Source: Streptomyces sp. NBC_00078 (lineage in GTDB: Bacteria; Actinomycetota; Actinomycetes; Streptomycetales; Streptomycetaceae). From it: a stretch of DNA of 64,000 bases. Below the pieces are notes generated by a model. The model had not been told where the DNA came from. It searched no databases and was given only the letters and a program-made list of their open reading frames with translations. The stretch spans positions 5,332,001-5,396,000 of the forward strand of contig NZ_JAPELX010000001.1 in the NCBI RefSeq assembly GCF_026343335.1. Direction: 5' to 3'. Position numbers and translations under genes: made by a program. Shown piece by piece: positions 42,483 through 51,269 of the stretch. Each line of letters opens with the position of its first letter. Positions within the stretch are counted from its first letter, which is position 1.

Positions 42483-43646
42483 ATGGACGTCGGGCTCAAG
42501 CGCGAGCTGGAGGAGAAGGTCAGGGCCGGTGAACGGCTGACCCGTGAGGACGGCGTCGCGCTGTACGAGTCGGACGACCTGGCGTGGCTCGGCGGCCTCG
42601 CGCACGAGGTGCGCACGCGCAAGAACGGCGACGTCGTCCACTTCAACGTCAACCGCCACCTCAACATGACCAACGTGTGCACGGCCTCCTGCGCCTACTG
42701 CTCCTTCCAGCGCAAGCCGGGCGAGAAGGACGCGTACACGATGCGCATCGAGGAGGCGGTGAAGCTCGCCAAGGCGATGGAGGGCGAGAACCTCACCGAG
42801 CTGCACATCGTCAACGGCCTGCACCCGAACCTGCCGTGGCGCTACTACCCGCGTTCGCTGCGGGAGCTGAAGGCCGCCCTGCCGGACGTCTCGCTCAAGG
42901 CGTTCACGGCCACCGAGATCCACCACTTCGAGACGATCAGCGGTCTGTCGGCGTCGGAGATCCTGGACGAGCTGATCGACGCGGGTCTGGAGTCGCTCAC
43001 GGGCGGCGGCGCGGAGATCTTCGACTGGGAGGTCAGGCAGCACATCGTCGACCACCGCACCCACTGGGAGGACTGGTCGCGCATCCACCGCCTGGCGCAC
43101 GAGAAGGGCCTCAAGACCCCGTGCACCATGCTGTACGGCCACATCGAGGAGCCCCGTCACCGCGTCGACCACGTCCTGCGGCTGCGTGAACTCCAGGACG
43201 AGACCGGCGGCTTCCAGGTCTTCATCCCGCTCCGCTACCAGCACGACTTCGTGGACCTGAAGGACGGCAAGGTACGCAACCGGCTGCAGGCCCGCACCCA
43301 GATGGCGACCGGCGCGGAAGCCCTGAAGACCTTCGCGGTCTCCCGGCTGCTCTTCGACAACGTCCCGCACGTCAAGGTCTTCTGGGTCATGCACGGCGTC
43401 CAGACCGCCCAGCTCGCTCTCCAGCACGGCGCGGACGACATGGACGGCTCGGTCGTCGAGTACAAGATCACCCACGACGCCGACAACTACGGCACGCCGA
43501 ACAAGCTGACCCGCGAGGACCTCCTGGACCTCATCCGGGACGCGGGCTTCAGGCCGGTGGAGCGGAACACGCGGTACGAGATCATCAAGGAGTACGACGG
43601 CCCGGACGCGGCCCGCCGGGAGTCGCCGCAGCCCATGCGGGTGTGA
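42483..43646 (+). CDS. mqnE: aminofutalosine synthase MqnE
   Basis: A 387-residue radical SAM enzyme. Cluster motif CTASCAYCSFQRKPGEKDAY (CxxxCxxC), preceded by HFNVNRHLNMTNVC; later HIVNGLHPNLPWRYYP, KAFTATEIHHFETISG, LTGGGAEIFDWEVRQ. It makes aminodeoxyfutalosine from the MqnA product in the futalosine menaquinone route. The length and pattern fit MqnE rather than MqnC. Confidence 0.93.
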   Translation: MDVGLKRELEEKVRAGERLTREDGVALYESDDLAWLGGLAHEVRTRKNGDVVHFNVNRHLNMTNVCTASCAYCSFQRKPGEKDAYTMRIEEAVKLAKAMEGENLTELHIVNGLHPNLPWRYYPRSLRELKAALPDVSLKAFTATEIHHFETISGLSASEILDELIDAGLESLTGGGAEIFDWEVRQHIVDHRTHWEDWSRIHRLAHEKGLKTPCTMLYGHIEEPRHRVDHVLRLRELQDETGGFQVFIPLRYQHDFVDLKDGKVRNRLQARTQMATGAEALKTFAVSRLLFDNVPHVKVFWVMHGVQTAQLALQHGADDMDGSVVEYKITHDADNYGTPNKLTREDLLDLIRDAGFRPVERNTRYEIIKEYDGPDAARRESPQPMRV

Positions 43647-43676
43647 GCCGGTCCGGGCACGGGGTGCCCGGCGGGC

Positions 43677-44006
43677 GTGAGCCCCCGTACGACCGGGCCC
43701 GAGGACGCCTGCACCGCTGAGCCCTACCTCCCGGACCGCGGCGGCCTGCCTGCACTGCGCAAGGCGGGCGCCGGCTGCCGCGGCTGCCCCCTGCACCGGG
43801 ACGCCACCCGGACCGTCTTCGGCGAGGGCGACGCACACGCGCGCGTGATGCTCGTCGGCGAGCAGCCCGGTGACCAGGAGAACCGCCATTGCAAGCCGTT
43901 CGTCGGCCCCGCCGGGAAGCTCCTCGACCGCGCTCTCGGGGAAGCCGGCATCGACACGGCGGACGCGTACGTCACCAACGCCGTCAAGCACTTCAACATG
44001 ATCTAG
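43677..44006 (+). pseudogene. UdgX-like uracil-DNA glycosylase, 3'-truncated
   Basis: 109 codons of a family-4/UdgX uracil-DNA glycosylase: iron-sulfur Cys (AGAGCRGCPLHRDATRTVFGE), motif A region MLVGEQPGDQEN, FVGPAGKLLDRALGEAGID, AYVTNAVKHF. The frame then ends as NMI-stop inside an IS605-type right-end scar. The UdgX-defining KRRIH loop and the C-terminal half are missing, so it should be inactive. GTG start at 43677. Confidence 0.8.
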
Positions 44007-44048
44007 CCAGGAATCCCGGCCCTTTACTTCAGGGCCGGGCAGTTGACC
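44004..44048 (+). mobile_element. IS605-type right-end scar (remnant 3)
   Basis: CTAGCCAGGAATCCCGG followed by the stem CCCGGCCCT/AGGGCCGGG (44015-44039, loop TTACTTC) and CAGTTGAC. The leading GCCAGGAATCCC is the same as just after the complete tnpB gene (32764-32776). No tnpB remains, only the end. Confidence 0.7.
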
Positions 44049-44330
44049 ACCCACCGGCTGATGACGCACTGGGTGTGGCTGTACACGGTGATGGTGCACC
44101 CCCGCCACCAGGGCCGCGGCTACGGCCGCGACCTGCTGGCGGCCGCCGCCGACGCCGTCCGCGGCTTCCCCGGCACCGACGCGATACGGCTCACCTGCCG
44201 CGGCGGGAACGGCCTGGAGCGCTTCTACGGCTCCTGCGGCTACAAGGAGGCCGGCCGGATTCCCGGCGCGATCCGTGTCGCTCCCGGCGACGACCGGGAC
44301 GACGTCGTCATGCTGCTGCCGCTCACCTGA
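44049..44330 (+). pseudogene. GNAT acetyltransferase, N-terminally truncated
   Basis: About 93 codons of a GNAT fold: WVWLYTVMVHPRHQGRGYGRDL (acetyl-CoA pyrophosphate loop QGRGYG), IRLTCRGGNGLERFYGSCGYKEA. The first ~80 residues are absent; homology starts at the IS scar. A TTG could start translation, but the protein would lack its N-terminal strands. Confidence 0.7.
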
Positions 44331-44427
44331 CCGCCGTCCGCCACCGGTCCGACCCCCGTCGAAGATCGCAGGCCCGGCGTGCTTCACTGGACGGTGCCCC
44401 TTTTTGGAACCGGAAGAGTGGATTGAC

Positions 44428-44733
44428 ATGCTCCGCTACACGCTGATGCGCCTCGGGATCTTCGCGGGCTGCCTCGTGGTCGTCTGGGGCCTCGTCTACT
44501 CCGGCGTCGTCCCGCGCGGACTCGGTGACTCCAACGGCATGTGGGTCGTCCTGCTGTCCCTCCTGATCTCGGCCCCGATCAGCTTCGTGGTGCTGCGCAA
44601 GGAGCGGGACCGGGCCTCCGTACAGGTCGTCCAGCGGGTCGACCGGATGAAGGCCAACCTTGAGGCGAACGCCGCCCAGGAGGACGGCGCGGACGACGCG
44701 GCACGGGCGCACGGGCACACCTCGCAGTCGTAG
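44428..44733 (+). CDS. DUF4229 small membrane protein
   Basis: A 101-residue protein with two helices (LMRLGIFAGCLVVVWGLVYSG; GMWVVLLSLLISAPISFVVL) and a basic/acidic cytosolic tail (RKERDRASVQVVQRVDRMKA). Pattern matches DUF4229, common in actinobacteria next to menaquinone genes. Unknown role. Confidence 0.8.
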   Translation: MLRYTLMRLGIFAGCLVVVWGLVYSGVVPRGLGDSNGMWVVLLSLLISAPISFVVLRKERDRASVQVVQRVDRMKANLEANAAQEDGADDAARAHGHTSQS

Positions 44734-44784
44734 TCGTTGCATGAGCGGGGGTTGGGAGTACGGCCGCCCAACTACCCTTGCCCC

Positions 44785-45435
44785 ATGGGTGCCGTGAAGA
44801 CCAAGCGGATGCCGCGCGCGGTCCGTGAGCAGCAGATGATCGACGCCGCCGTGCGGACCTTCGGGCAGCGCGGATACATGGCCGCGTCGATGGACGAGAT
44901 CGCCGAACTGGCGGGCGTGTCCAAGCCGTTGGTCTATCTGTACCTGAACTCGAAGGAAGACCTGTTCACCGCCTGCATCCGCCGGGAGGCGAAGGCACTG
45001 GTGGAGGCGGTCCGGGCCGGCGTACGGCCCGACGTGCCGGCCGACCGCCAACTCTGGGAAGGGCTGCGGGCGTTCTTCACGCACACCGGGCAGCACCCCG
45101 ACGGCTGGGCGGTGCTGCACCTCCAGGCCCGGACCCGCGAACCGTTCGCGGCGGAGGTCACCGCGATGCGCGAGGAGATCGTCGCGTTCGTGACGGAGCT
45201 GATCGTGATCGCGGCCCGGGAGGCCCATCGCGATCCCGACCTCCCCGAGCGCGAGGTCGCCGGCCTCGCCGAGGCCCTGGTCGGCGCCGCCGAGTCGCTG
45301 GCCGCCTGGGCCAACACCACCCCCACCACCACGGCCCGCCAGGCGGCGGCCACCCTGATGAACTTCGCCTGGGCGGGACTGGGCAACCTCATGGAGGGGC
45401 GCCCGTGGGCGCCGCCCGCCACGCAGGAACCATGA
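44785..45435 (+). CDS. TetR-family regulator
   Basis: A 216-residue TetR protein: HTH (REQQMIDAAVRTFGQRGYMA, MDEIAELAGVSKPLVYLYLNSKEDLF) and a helical ligand-binding C-terminus (LQARTREPFAAEVTAMREEI). It may regulate the fatty-acid genes to the right, where palindromes lie at 46877-46906; that is inference. Confidence 0.87.
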   Translation: MGAVKTKRMPRAVREQQMIDAAVRTFGQRGYMAASMDEIAELAGVSKPLVYLYLNSKEDLFTACIRREAKALVEAVRAGVRPDVPADRQLWEGLRAFFTHTGQHPDGWAVLHLQARTREPFAAEVTAMREEIVAFVTELIVIAAREAHRDPDLPEREVAGLAEALVGAAESLAAWANTTPTTTARQAAATLMNFAWAGLGNLMEGRPWAPPATQEP

Positions 45436-45504
45436 CACCTGTCACGGGGTAAGGCGGACGCCGGACGCTGGGGGAGGGGAAGCCTGCGCCCGTACTTTCG
45501 TCGC

Positions 45505-45817
45505 ATGACGAAGAGCGGCGCCGCCCACCCGCAGAAGACCGACATCAAGGTGAGCCTCCTCGGCGGTCACCGCCTGGGGGGGCGAGACCCTCCACGAGCG
45601 CACCCTGACGGCCTCCCCGGACGGCGCCGAACTGCGCATCACCAAGCTGAGCCTCGTCGGCGGCGTCAGCCTCAGGGTCCGCCCCGACGTCCGCGTCGAG
45701 GTGCACGGCATCCGGCTGGGCGGAGTGAAGGACGACGGCCCGGCCGAGCCAGGTGGCCCCACGGTCCGCATCGACGCGTGGGGCCTGCTCTGCGGCGTCA
45801 CCGTCCGCCGGGGCTGA
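45505..45817 (+). pseudogene. LiaF-like small protein with poly-G frameshift
   Basis: ATG 45505: MTKSGAAHPQKTDIKVSLLGG followed by a G7 tract (45576-45582). Removing one G restores GETLHERTLTASPDGAELRI, TKLSLVGGVSLRVRPDVRVE and a C-terminus RIDAWGLLCGVTVRRG, resembling the cell-wall-stress LiaF/DUF1707-associated repeats. As written the frame is lost after HRLGG. May be a true mutation, slippage/phase variation, or sequence error. Confidence 0.6.
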
Positions 45818-45823
45818 GGCGGT

Positions 45824-46675
45824 TCAGCCGGTCAGGGGTGTCACCCGCCCGTTCACGTGGACGCGGCCCTCGCCCCCGCGCAGCTCGAACCGCCCCCGGC
45901 CCGCCGCGTACGTCACGCTCCCCGGCAGCAACACCGGCGCCCTGAACTGCGCCTCCAGCCGGGCTCGTTCGGGCGCCCCGTGGGCGGCGAGGCAGCGGGC
46001 CACCGTCCACATTCCGTGCGCGATGGCGCGGGGGAAGCCGAGGAGGCGGGCCGTGAGGGGGTGCAGATGGATGGGGTTGCGGTCGCCGGACGCCGCGCCG
46101 TAGCGCCGGCCGATGTCCCCGCCCAGCCGCCACTCGGCGACGGCGGGCAACGGTTCGGGTTCGTCCGAAGCCCGTGCGGGCATACGGCCCTGGGTCCTGT
46201 GCCGGGCCAGATACGTGCTCCTCGACTCCCACACGACATCTCCCTCGGCCCGCATCTCGGTGATCACCGAGGCCTCGGTGCCGCGCCGGTGCGGTTCCAA
46301 CCCGCCGATGTACACGGCGAGTTCGTACTCTCCGGTGGCCGCCGTCGTCCGCCGCCGGGTGATCTCGACCGACGTGTGGACGAGACCGAGCAGCGGCAGC
46401 GGGAAGCCCCGGTCGCTCATCAGCCGCATGGCCAGCGGAAAGCCCAGCACATGCGGATACGTGAGCGGCAGCGCGTCGTCGCCGGTCGCGAAGCCGCAGA
46501 CGCGCTCGTACGCCGCGAGCCGCGAGAGGTCGATGCGCAGTCCGGGCAGGACGAGCCGGTCGCGGGGGAACTCGGCGTCCGGGTGCGGGCGTTTGAACGG
46601 GGACAGCAGCGCCCCGCGGGCGAGCAGGGGACCGAGCGCGGGGGCACCGGACAGGACGACGGACACCGACCTCAC
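45824..46675 (-). CDS. MaoC-like hydratase/dehydratase
   Basis: A 283-residue double hot-dog protein. Hydratase-2 motif GAASGDRNPIHLHPLTARLLGF then PRAIAHGMWTVARCL (catalytic Asp/His). N-terminal half (LRIDLSRLAAYERVCGFATG, TYPHVLGFPLAMRLMSDRG) is a second hot-dog. GTG start at 46675 overlaps the stop of the FabG remnant. Likely acts on acyl-CoA or acyl-ACP chains, as its FabG neighbour would have. Confidence 0.85.
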   Translation of the reverse strand: MRSVSVVLSGAPALGPLLARGALLSPFKRPHPDAEFPRDRLVLPGLRIDLSRLAAYERVCGFATGDDALPLTYPHVLGFPLAMRLMSDRGFPLPLLGLVHTSVEITRRRTTAATGEYELAVYIGGLEPHRRGTEASVITEMRAEGDVVWESRSTYLARHRTQGRMPARASDEPEPLPAVAEWRLGGDIGRRYGAASGDRNPIHLHPLTARLLGFPRAIAHGMWTVARCLAAHGAPERARLEAQFRAPVLLPGSVTYAAGRGRFELRGGEGRVHVNGRVTPLTG

Positions 46676-46854
46676 ACCCCCAGCGGGCTCTGGCCGCAGA
46701 CTCGTACCACCTGCCGGCCTCCGTCGACGCAGACCTCGGCGGCCGTCCCGACCCCGATCACCCGGCCGCGGACGCAGGCGGACTTGAGGGAAAGGAGGAA
46801 GCGCAGGGAGGATCCCCCGGGCCTCCACGACAGACAGCGGTCGGCCATGTTCAT
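46672..46854 (-). pseudogene. FabG-like oxidoreductase remnant
   Basis: A 60-codon frame ending GGRQVVRVCGQSPLGV-stop, which matches the typical C-terminus of actinobacterial FabG-type 3-oxoacyl reductases (VVRVCGQSLLGA). The SDR fold upstream is gone; the first 30 codons are unrelated. Its stop overlaps the MaoC start, as in intact fabG-maoC pairs. Confidence 0.6.
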
Positions 46855-46876
46855 AACTCCCCACGTGTACGGTCTG

Positions 46877-46906
46877 CTTACTCCAGAGTAAGGTTACCCG
46901 AGGTAA
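46877..46906. promoter_or_regulatory. two adjacent palindromes, fatty-acid-type operator
   Basis: CTTACTC-CA-GAGTAAG (46877-46892) and TTACC-CGA-GGTAA (46894-46906) lie back to back upstream of the divergent FabG remnant and the acyl-CoA synthetase gene. They resemble TetR-type operators of fatty-acid genes. The TetR at 44785 is a candidate regulator. Confidence 0.5.
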
Positions 46907-47118
46907 GGAGAGGTCAGAAGGTGAAAATCGCTCACCATAGCGCCCGGTAGGGTCCTATAGGCAAGAAAAGCGACGAGGCTGCACATCCCCGACGCATCCC
47001 CACCGCCGGACAATCTCCGGACTTTCACCGGGTCATCACGCGAGCGCCGTACGATCTCCTCCCCTGACCTGCGGCAACTCTCCCGCAGGTCATCTCCGTT
47101 GAGACTCTGGGATCGCCC
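46907..47118. other. upstream region of the first acyl-CoA synthetase
   Basis: A 212-base leader between the operators and the GTG start at 47119. No confident promoter was identified. The stretch is relatively AT-rich at 46915-46975 and is the likely promoter site. Confidence 0.35.
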
Positions 47119-49116
47119 GTGTCCACCTCGCACCCGTCCACACCCGCGGCGGTCCACTCCACGACGTACGACGGCACGCCGGTTCTCGTGGAGCCCGAAC
47201 TCCTGCGGCAGGACGGAGAGGTGCGCGAGGCCTCCGTACCGCCCTTCGTCCCGAGGCTGACGCACGGTTCGCTCGCCGACCTGCCCTTCGACAACGCGCG
47301 CATCGCCCCCGGAGACAACGTCCTCAGCCGCAGGGCCGAGACGGGCCGCTGGTCGGACGTGACGGCGGCCCGGTTCGCCGACGAGGTACTGGCGGTGGCG
47401 AAGGGCCTGATCGCCGCGGGGCTGGTCCCCGGGGACCGGATCGCCGTCATGGCGCGGACCGTCTACGAGTGGACGCTCCTCGACTTCGCCGCCTGGGCCG
47501 CGGGCCTCGTCACCGTGCCGATCTACCCCACCTCCTCCGCCTTCCAGGCCCGGTGGATCCTCCAGGACTCCGGCGCCGCCGCGCTCGTCACGGAGACCGC
47601 CGCGCAGGCCGCGACCCTCGGCCCCGAACTCGACCGGGTGCCGGACCTACGGCACCTGTGGGTCATCGAGAAGGGCCATGTGGAGCGACTGGGCGAGCAC
47701 GGCGCACAGGTGCCGGACCAGGAGGTGGCCGTACGGCGCGGGATGCTCGGCCCCGACACCCTCGCCACCGTCGTCTACACCTCGGGCACCACCGGCCGCC
47801 CCAAGGGCTGCGCGATCACGCACGGCAACTTCTTCGCCGAGATCGACAATGCTGTCGAACTCCTCTATCCCGTGTTCCGGGCGCGCACGAGCGAGGAGGC
47901 CGCGGTCCTGCACTTCCTGCCGATGTCGCACATCTTCGGGCGCATGGTGGCGGTCGCCTGCATCCGCGCCCGGGTGCGCCTCGGGCACGCGCCGAGCCTG
48001 AAGTCGGATGAACTGCTGCCCGACCTGGCGAGCTTCCGGCCGACCTGTCTGGTCGCCATCCCGTACATGCTGGAGAAGGTGTTCAACGTGGCCCGCGCGC
48101 GGGCCGAGGCCGGCGGCCGGGTCACCTCCTTCGACCGCGCGGTGGGCGTGGCCTGCCGCTACGGCGAGGCGAAGGAGGCAGGCAAGGCGGGTACCGGCCC
48201 CGGCCCGAGCGCCTCGCTGAAGGCGGCCCGCTCCTTCTACGACCCGCTCGTGTACCGCCGTATCCGCAACGCCATGGGCGGCAGGGTCCGCTACATGATC
48301 TCCGGAGGCTCCCCGCTGGGCCGGCGGCTGGCCTCCTTCTACGCCGGAGCCGGCATCGAGATCTACGAGGGCTACGGCCTGACGGAGACGACGGGCGCGA
48401 CCACCGTCTCCCCACCCCTGAAGCCCCGCCTGGGCACGGTGGGCTGGCCACTGCCCGGCACCAGGGTCCGCATCGCAGCCGACGGCGAGATCCTGCTGGC
48501 CGGCGACCACGTGCTGCGCGGCTACTGGGACCCGAACGCCGGCGGGGTCGTTCCGGCGACCGTCGACGGCTGGCTCGCCACAGGCGACATCGGGCAGCTG
48601 GACGAAGAGGGCTACCTCACCATCACCGGCCGCAAGAAGGAGATGCTGATCACGGCGGGCGGCAAGAGCGTCGCCCCGGCCCCGCTGGAGAACTGGCTGC
48701 GCGCCCACCCCCTCATCTCCCAGGTCATGGTGGTCGGCGACACCCGCCCCTACGTCGGCGCCCTGATCACCCTCGACATGGAGGGCGTCAGCCACTGGCG
48801 CCGGATGCGCGGCAAGCACCCCGTGCCGGCCGAACTGCTCCTGGACGACGACGAGTTGAGGCAGGTCCTGCAGCGGGCGGTGGACGAGGCGAACAAGCTG
48901 GTCTCCCGCCCCGAGTCGATCCGCCGCTTCACGGTCCTCCCCGTCGACTTCACGGAGGAGGCCGGCCACCTCACCCCGTCGATGAAGCTGAAGAGGCAGG
49001 CGATCGCAGAGGAGTTCGCGGCACAGATCGAGCAGCTCTACGACCCCTACGGTGCGCGAACGTCCCGCCATGGGCGCGGGGAACCGCGCGACCAGCCACG
49101 GCAGACCGGCAGATGA
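47119..49116 (+). CDS. long-chain acyl-CoA synthetase 1 (FadD15-like)
   Basis: A 665-residue ANL-superfamily enzyme that activates fatty acids with ATP and CoA. Seen: VVYTSGTTGRPKGCAITHGN (P-loop), LPMSHIFGRMVAVACIRARV, YEGYGLTETTGATTV, GWLATGDIGQLDEEGYLTITGRKKEMLITAGGKSVAP. Ends with a short extra tail (YGARTSRHGRGEPRDQPRQ) encoded by a Streptomyces intergenic-type repeat, so the stop may have shifted. Tandem paralogue of the gene at 49332; middle regions share long identical runs. Confidence 0.93.
   Translation: MSTSHPSTPAAVHSTTYDGTPVLVEPELLRQDGEVREASVPPFVPRLTHGSLADLPFDNARIAPGDNVLSRRAETGRWSDVTAARFADEVLAVAKGLIAAGLVPGDRIAVMARTVYEWTLLDFAAWAAGLVTVPIYPTSSAFQARWILQDSGAAALVTETAAQAATLGPELDRVPDLRHLWVIEKGHVERLGEHGAQVPDQEVAVRRGMLGPDTLATVVYTSGTTGRPKGCAITHGNFFAEIDNAVELLYPVFRARTSEEAAVLHFLPMSHIFGRMVAVACIRARVRLGHAPSLKSDELLPDLASFRPTCLVAIPYMLEKVFNVARARAEAGGRVTSFDRAVGVACRYGEAKEAGKAGTGPGPSASLKAARSFYDPLVYRRIRNAMGGRVRYMISGGSPLGRRLASFYAGAGIEIYEGYGLTETTGATTVSPPLKPRLGTVGWPLPGTRVRIAADGEILLAGDHVLRGYWDPNAGGVVPATVDGWLATGDIGQLDEEGYLTITGRKKEMLITAGGKSVAPAPLENWLRAHPLISQVMVVGDTRPYVGALITLDMEGVSHWRRMRGKHPVPAELLLDDDELRQVLQRAVDEANKLVSRPESIRRFTVLPVDFTEEAGHLTPSMKLKRQAIAEEFAAQIEQLYDPYGARTSRHGRGEPRDQPRQTGR
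49071..49101 (+). repeat. Streptomyces-type dispersed repeat
   Basis: TGGGCGCGGGGAACCGCGCG followed by ACCAGCCACGGC, a sequence I have often seen near gene ends in Streptomyces genomes. Here it lies inside the last codons of the first synthetase gene and supplies its C-terminal tail. Confidence 0.5.
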
Positions 49117-49331
49117 CGGACGGCCGGTCGATGGCCCACCCCGCTGAGCTAACTGCACAGGCCCAGCCCGGGACCATTCCCGAACACGCACCAACTCCCC
49201 ATCCGGGCATCGTAGGATCGCCGTCCTACCCGCGGTAACCCTTCAGCCGCGCACCGCCGGTGAACGTCTCGGCACGCACTGCACGTACTTCACAGCAGAG
49301 CGGAATCGAGCTGCACGCCCCAGGAGCTGCC
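49117..49331. other. spacer between the two acyl-CoA synthetase genes
   Basis: 215 bases. Contains GGATCGCCGTCCTACCCGCGGTAAC upstream of the second gene, with a possible promoter, but no confident -35/-10 pair. No other gene seen. Confidence 0.35.
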
Positions 49332-51251
49332 ATGTCCGTGTCCGTGCCCTACCCGTCCGCGTCCGACTACGACGGTGTGCCCCAGCTCGTCGAGCCCGAG
49401 ATCCGGCGGCTGGACGGGGAGGTGCGCGAGGTGTCCGTGCCGTCGCTCGTCGCGCCGCCCATCCACGGTTCGCTCGCCGACCTGCCGTTCGACAACGCGG
49501 ACGCCGCGCCCGACGCGCGCGTCCTCAGCCGCCGTACGCAGGACGGGCACTGGGCGGACGTGACGGCGATGGAGTTCGCGGCGCAGGTCATGTCGCTGGC
49601 CAAGGGGCTGATCTCGGAAGGGCTGGTCCCCGGCGACCGTATCGCCGTCATGGCGCGGACGATCTACGAGTGGACGCTCCTCGACTTCGCCGCCTGGGCC
49701 GCGGGCCTCGTCACCGTGCCGATCTACCCCACCTCCTCCGTCTTCCAGACGCGGTGGATCCTCCAGGACTCCGGCGCGGTGGCCCTGGTGACCGAGACCG
49801 TGGGCCAGGCCGCCGCCCTCGGCCCGGAGCTGAACCGTCTGCCCGACCTGCGCCACATGTGGGTCGTCGAGAAGGGGCACCTGGAGCGCCTGGCCGAACT
49901 CGGCGCGCCCGTTCCCGAGCAGGAGGTCGCCGTACGCCGCGGCATGCTGGTCCCCGACACGCTCGCCACCGTCATCTACACCTCGGGCACCACCGGCCGC
50001 CCCAAGGGCTGCGTGCTCACGCACGGCAACTTCCTCGCGGAGGTCGACAACGCGACCGAACTCCTCTACCCGATCTTCAAGTCGAAGTCGACGGAGGACC
50101 CGGCCACCCTCCTCTTCCTCCCCATGTCACACGTCTTCGGCCGCATGGTCGCGATCGCCTGCATCCGGGCCCGGGTCCGCCTGGGCCACGCCCCGGGCCT
50201 GGACGCGGAAGCCCTCCTGGCCGACCTCGCCACGTTCCGCCCGACCTTCCTCCTCTGCATCCCCTACATGCTGGAGAAGATCTACAACAACGCGCGGGCC
50301 AAGTCGGAGTCCGGCGGCCGTGCTTCCGCCTTCGACCGTGCGGCGAGTGTCGCCGTCCGCTACGGCGAGGCGATGGAGGCCCGCCACGCCGGCACGGGCT
50401 CCGGCCCGAGCGCCGCACTGAAGACGTCCCGCGCCTTCTACGACCAGCTCGTCTACCGCCGTATCCGCAACGCCATGGGCGGCAGGATCCGCCACCTCAT
50501 CTCCGGCGGCTCCCCGCTCGGCCGCCGCCTCGCGGCCTTCTACGCGGGCGCGGGTATGGAGATCTACGAGGGGTACGGCCTCACCGAGTCCACCGGCGCC
50601 GCCACGGTCACCCCACCCCTCAAACCCCGCCTGGGCACGGTCGGTTGGCCGATGCCCGGCACCAAGGTCCGTATCGCGGCCGACGGCGAGATCCTGCTCA
50701 GCGGCGGCCAGGTCTTCCGCGGCTACTGGGACCCGCAGGGCGGCGGAGTGATCCCGTCCCAGACGGACGGCTGGTTCGCGACCGGCGACATCGGCCGCCT
50801 GGACGACGAGGGCTACCTCACCATCACCGGCCGCAAGAAGGAGATCCTGATCACCGCGGGCGGCAAGAACATGGCGCCGGCCCCCCTGGAGAACTGGCTC
50901 CGCTCGCACCCCCTGATCTCCCAGTGCATGGTCGTGGGGGACCGCCGCCCCTACATCGCCGCGCTCATCACCCTGGACCTGGAGGGTGTCAGTCACTGGC
51001 GCCGGATGAACGGCAGGCACCCCGTTCCCGCCGAACTCCTGGTCGACGACGACGAGTTGAGGGCGATCCTGCAGCGAGCGGTGGACGAGGCGAACAAACT
51101 GGTCTCCCGCCCGGAGTCCATCCGCCGCTTCGTCATCGTCCCCGGGGACTTCACGGAGGAGGGGGGCCATCTCACGCCGTCGATGAAACTGCGCCGGGAG
51201 ACGGTGATGCGTGACTTCGCGGCGTACGTGGAGGCGCTGTACGAGCGCTGA
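49332..51251 (+). CDS. long-chain acyl-CoA synthetase 2 (FadD15-like)
   Basis: A 639-residue paralogue of the preceding gene with the same motifs: VIYTSGTTGRPKGCVLTHGN, LPMSHVFGRMVAIACIRARV, YEGYGLTESTGAATV, GDIGRLDDEGYLTITGRKKE. ATG 49332 follows CAGGAGCTGCC; an upstream in-frame GTG at 49260 is rejected. Ends VEALYER without the extra tail. Two nearly full-length copies suggest duplication with diverging substrate preference or regulation. Confidence 0.94.
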   Translation: MSVSVPYPSASDYDGVPQLVEPEIRRLDGEVREVSVPSLVAPPIHGSLADLPFDNADAAPDARVLSRRTQDGHWADVTAMEFAAQVMSLAKGLISEGLVPGDRIAVMARTIYEWTLLDFAAWAAGLVTVPIYPTSSVFQTRWILQDSGAVALVTETVGQAAALGPELNRLPDLRHMWVVEKGHLERLAELGAPVPEQEVAVRRGMLVPDTLATVIYTSGTTGRPKGCVLTHGNFLAEVDNATELLYPIFKSKSTEDPATLLFLPMSHVFGRMVAIACIRARVRLGHAPGLDAEALLADLATFRPTFLLCIPYMLEKIYNNARAKSESGGRASAFDRAASVAVRYGEAMEARHAGTGSGPSAALKTSRAFYDQLVYRRIRNAMGGRIRHLISGGSPLGRRLAAFYAGAGMEIYEGYGLTESTGAATVTPPLKPRLGTVGWPMPGTKVRIAADGEILLSGGQVFRGYWDPQGGGVIPSQTDGWFATGDIGRLDDEGYLTITGRKKEILITAGGKNMAPAPLENWLRSHPLISQCMVVGDRRPYIAALITLDLEGVSHWRRMNGRHPVPAELLVDDDELRAILQRAVDEANKLVSRPESIRRFVIVPGDFTEEGGHLTPSMKLRRETVMRDFAAYVEALYER

Positions 51252-51269
51252 TGTGCCCGCCCGCCCCTG

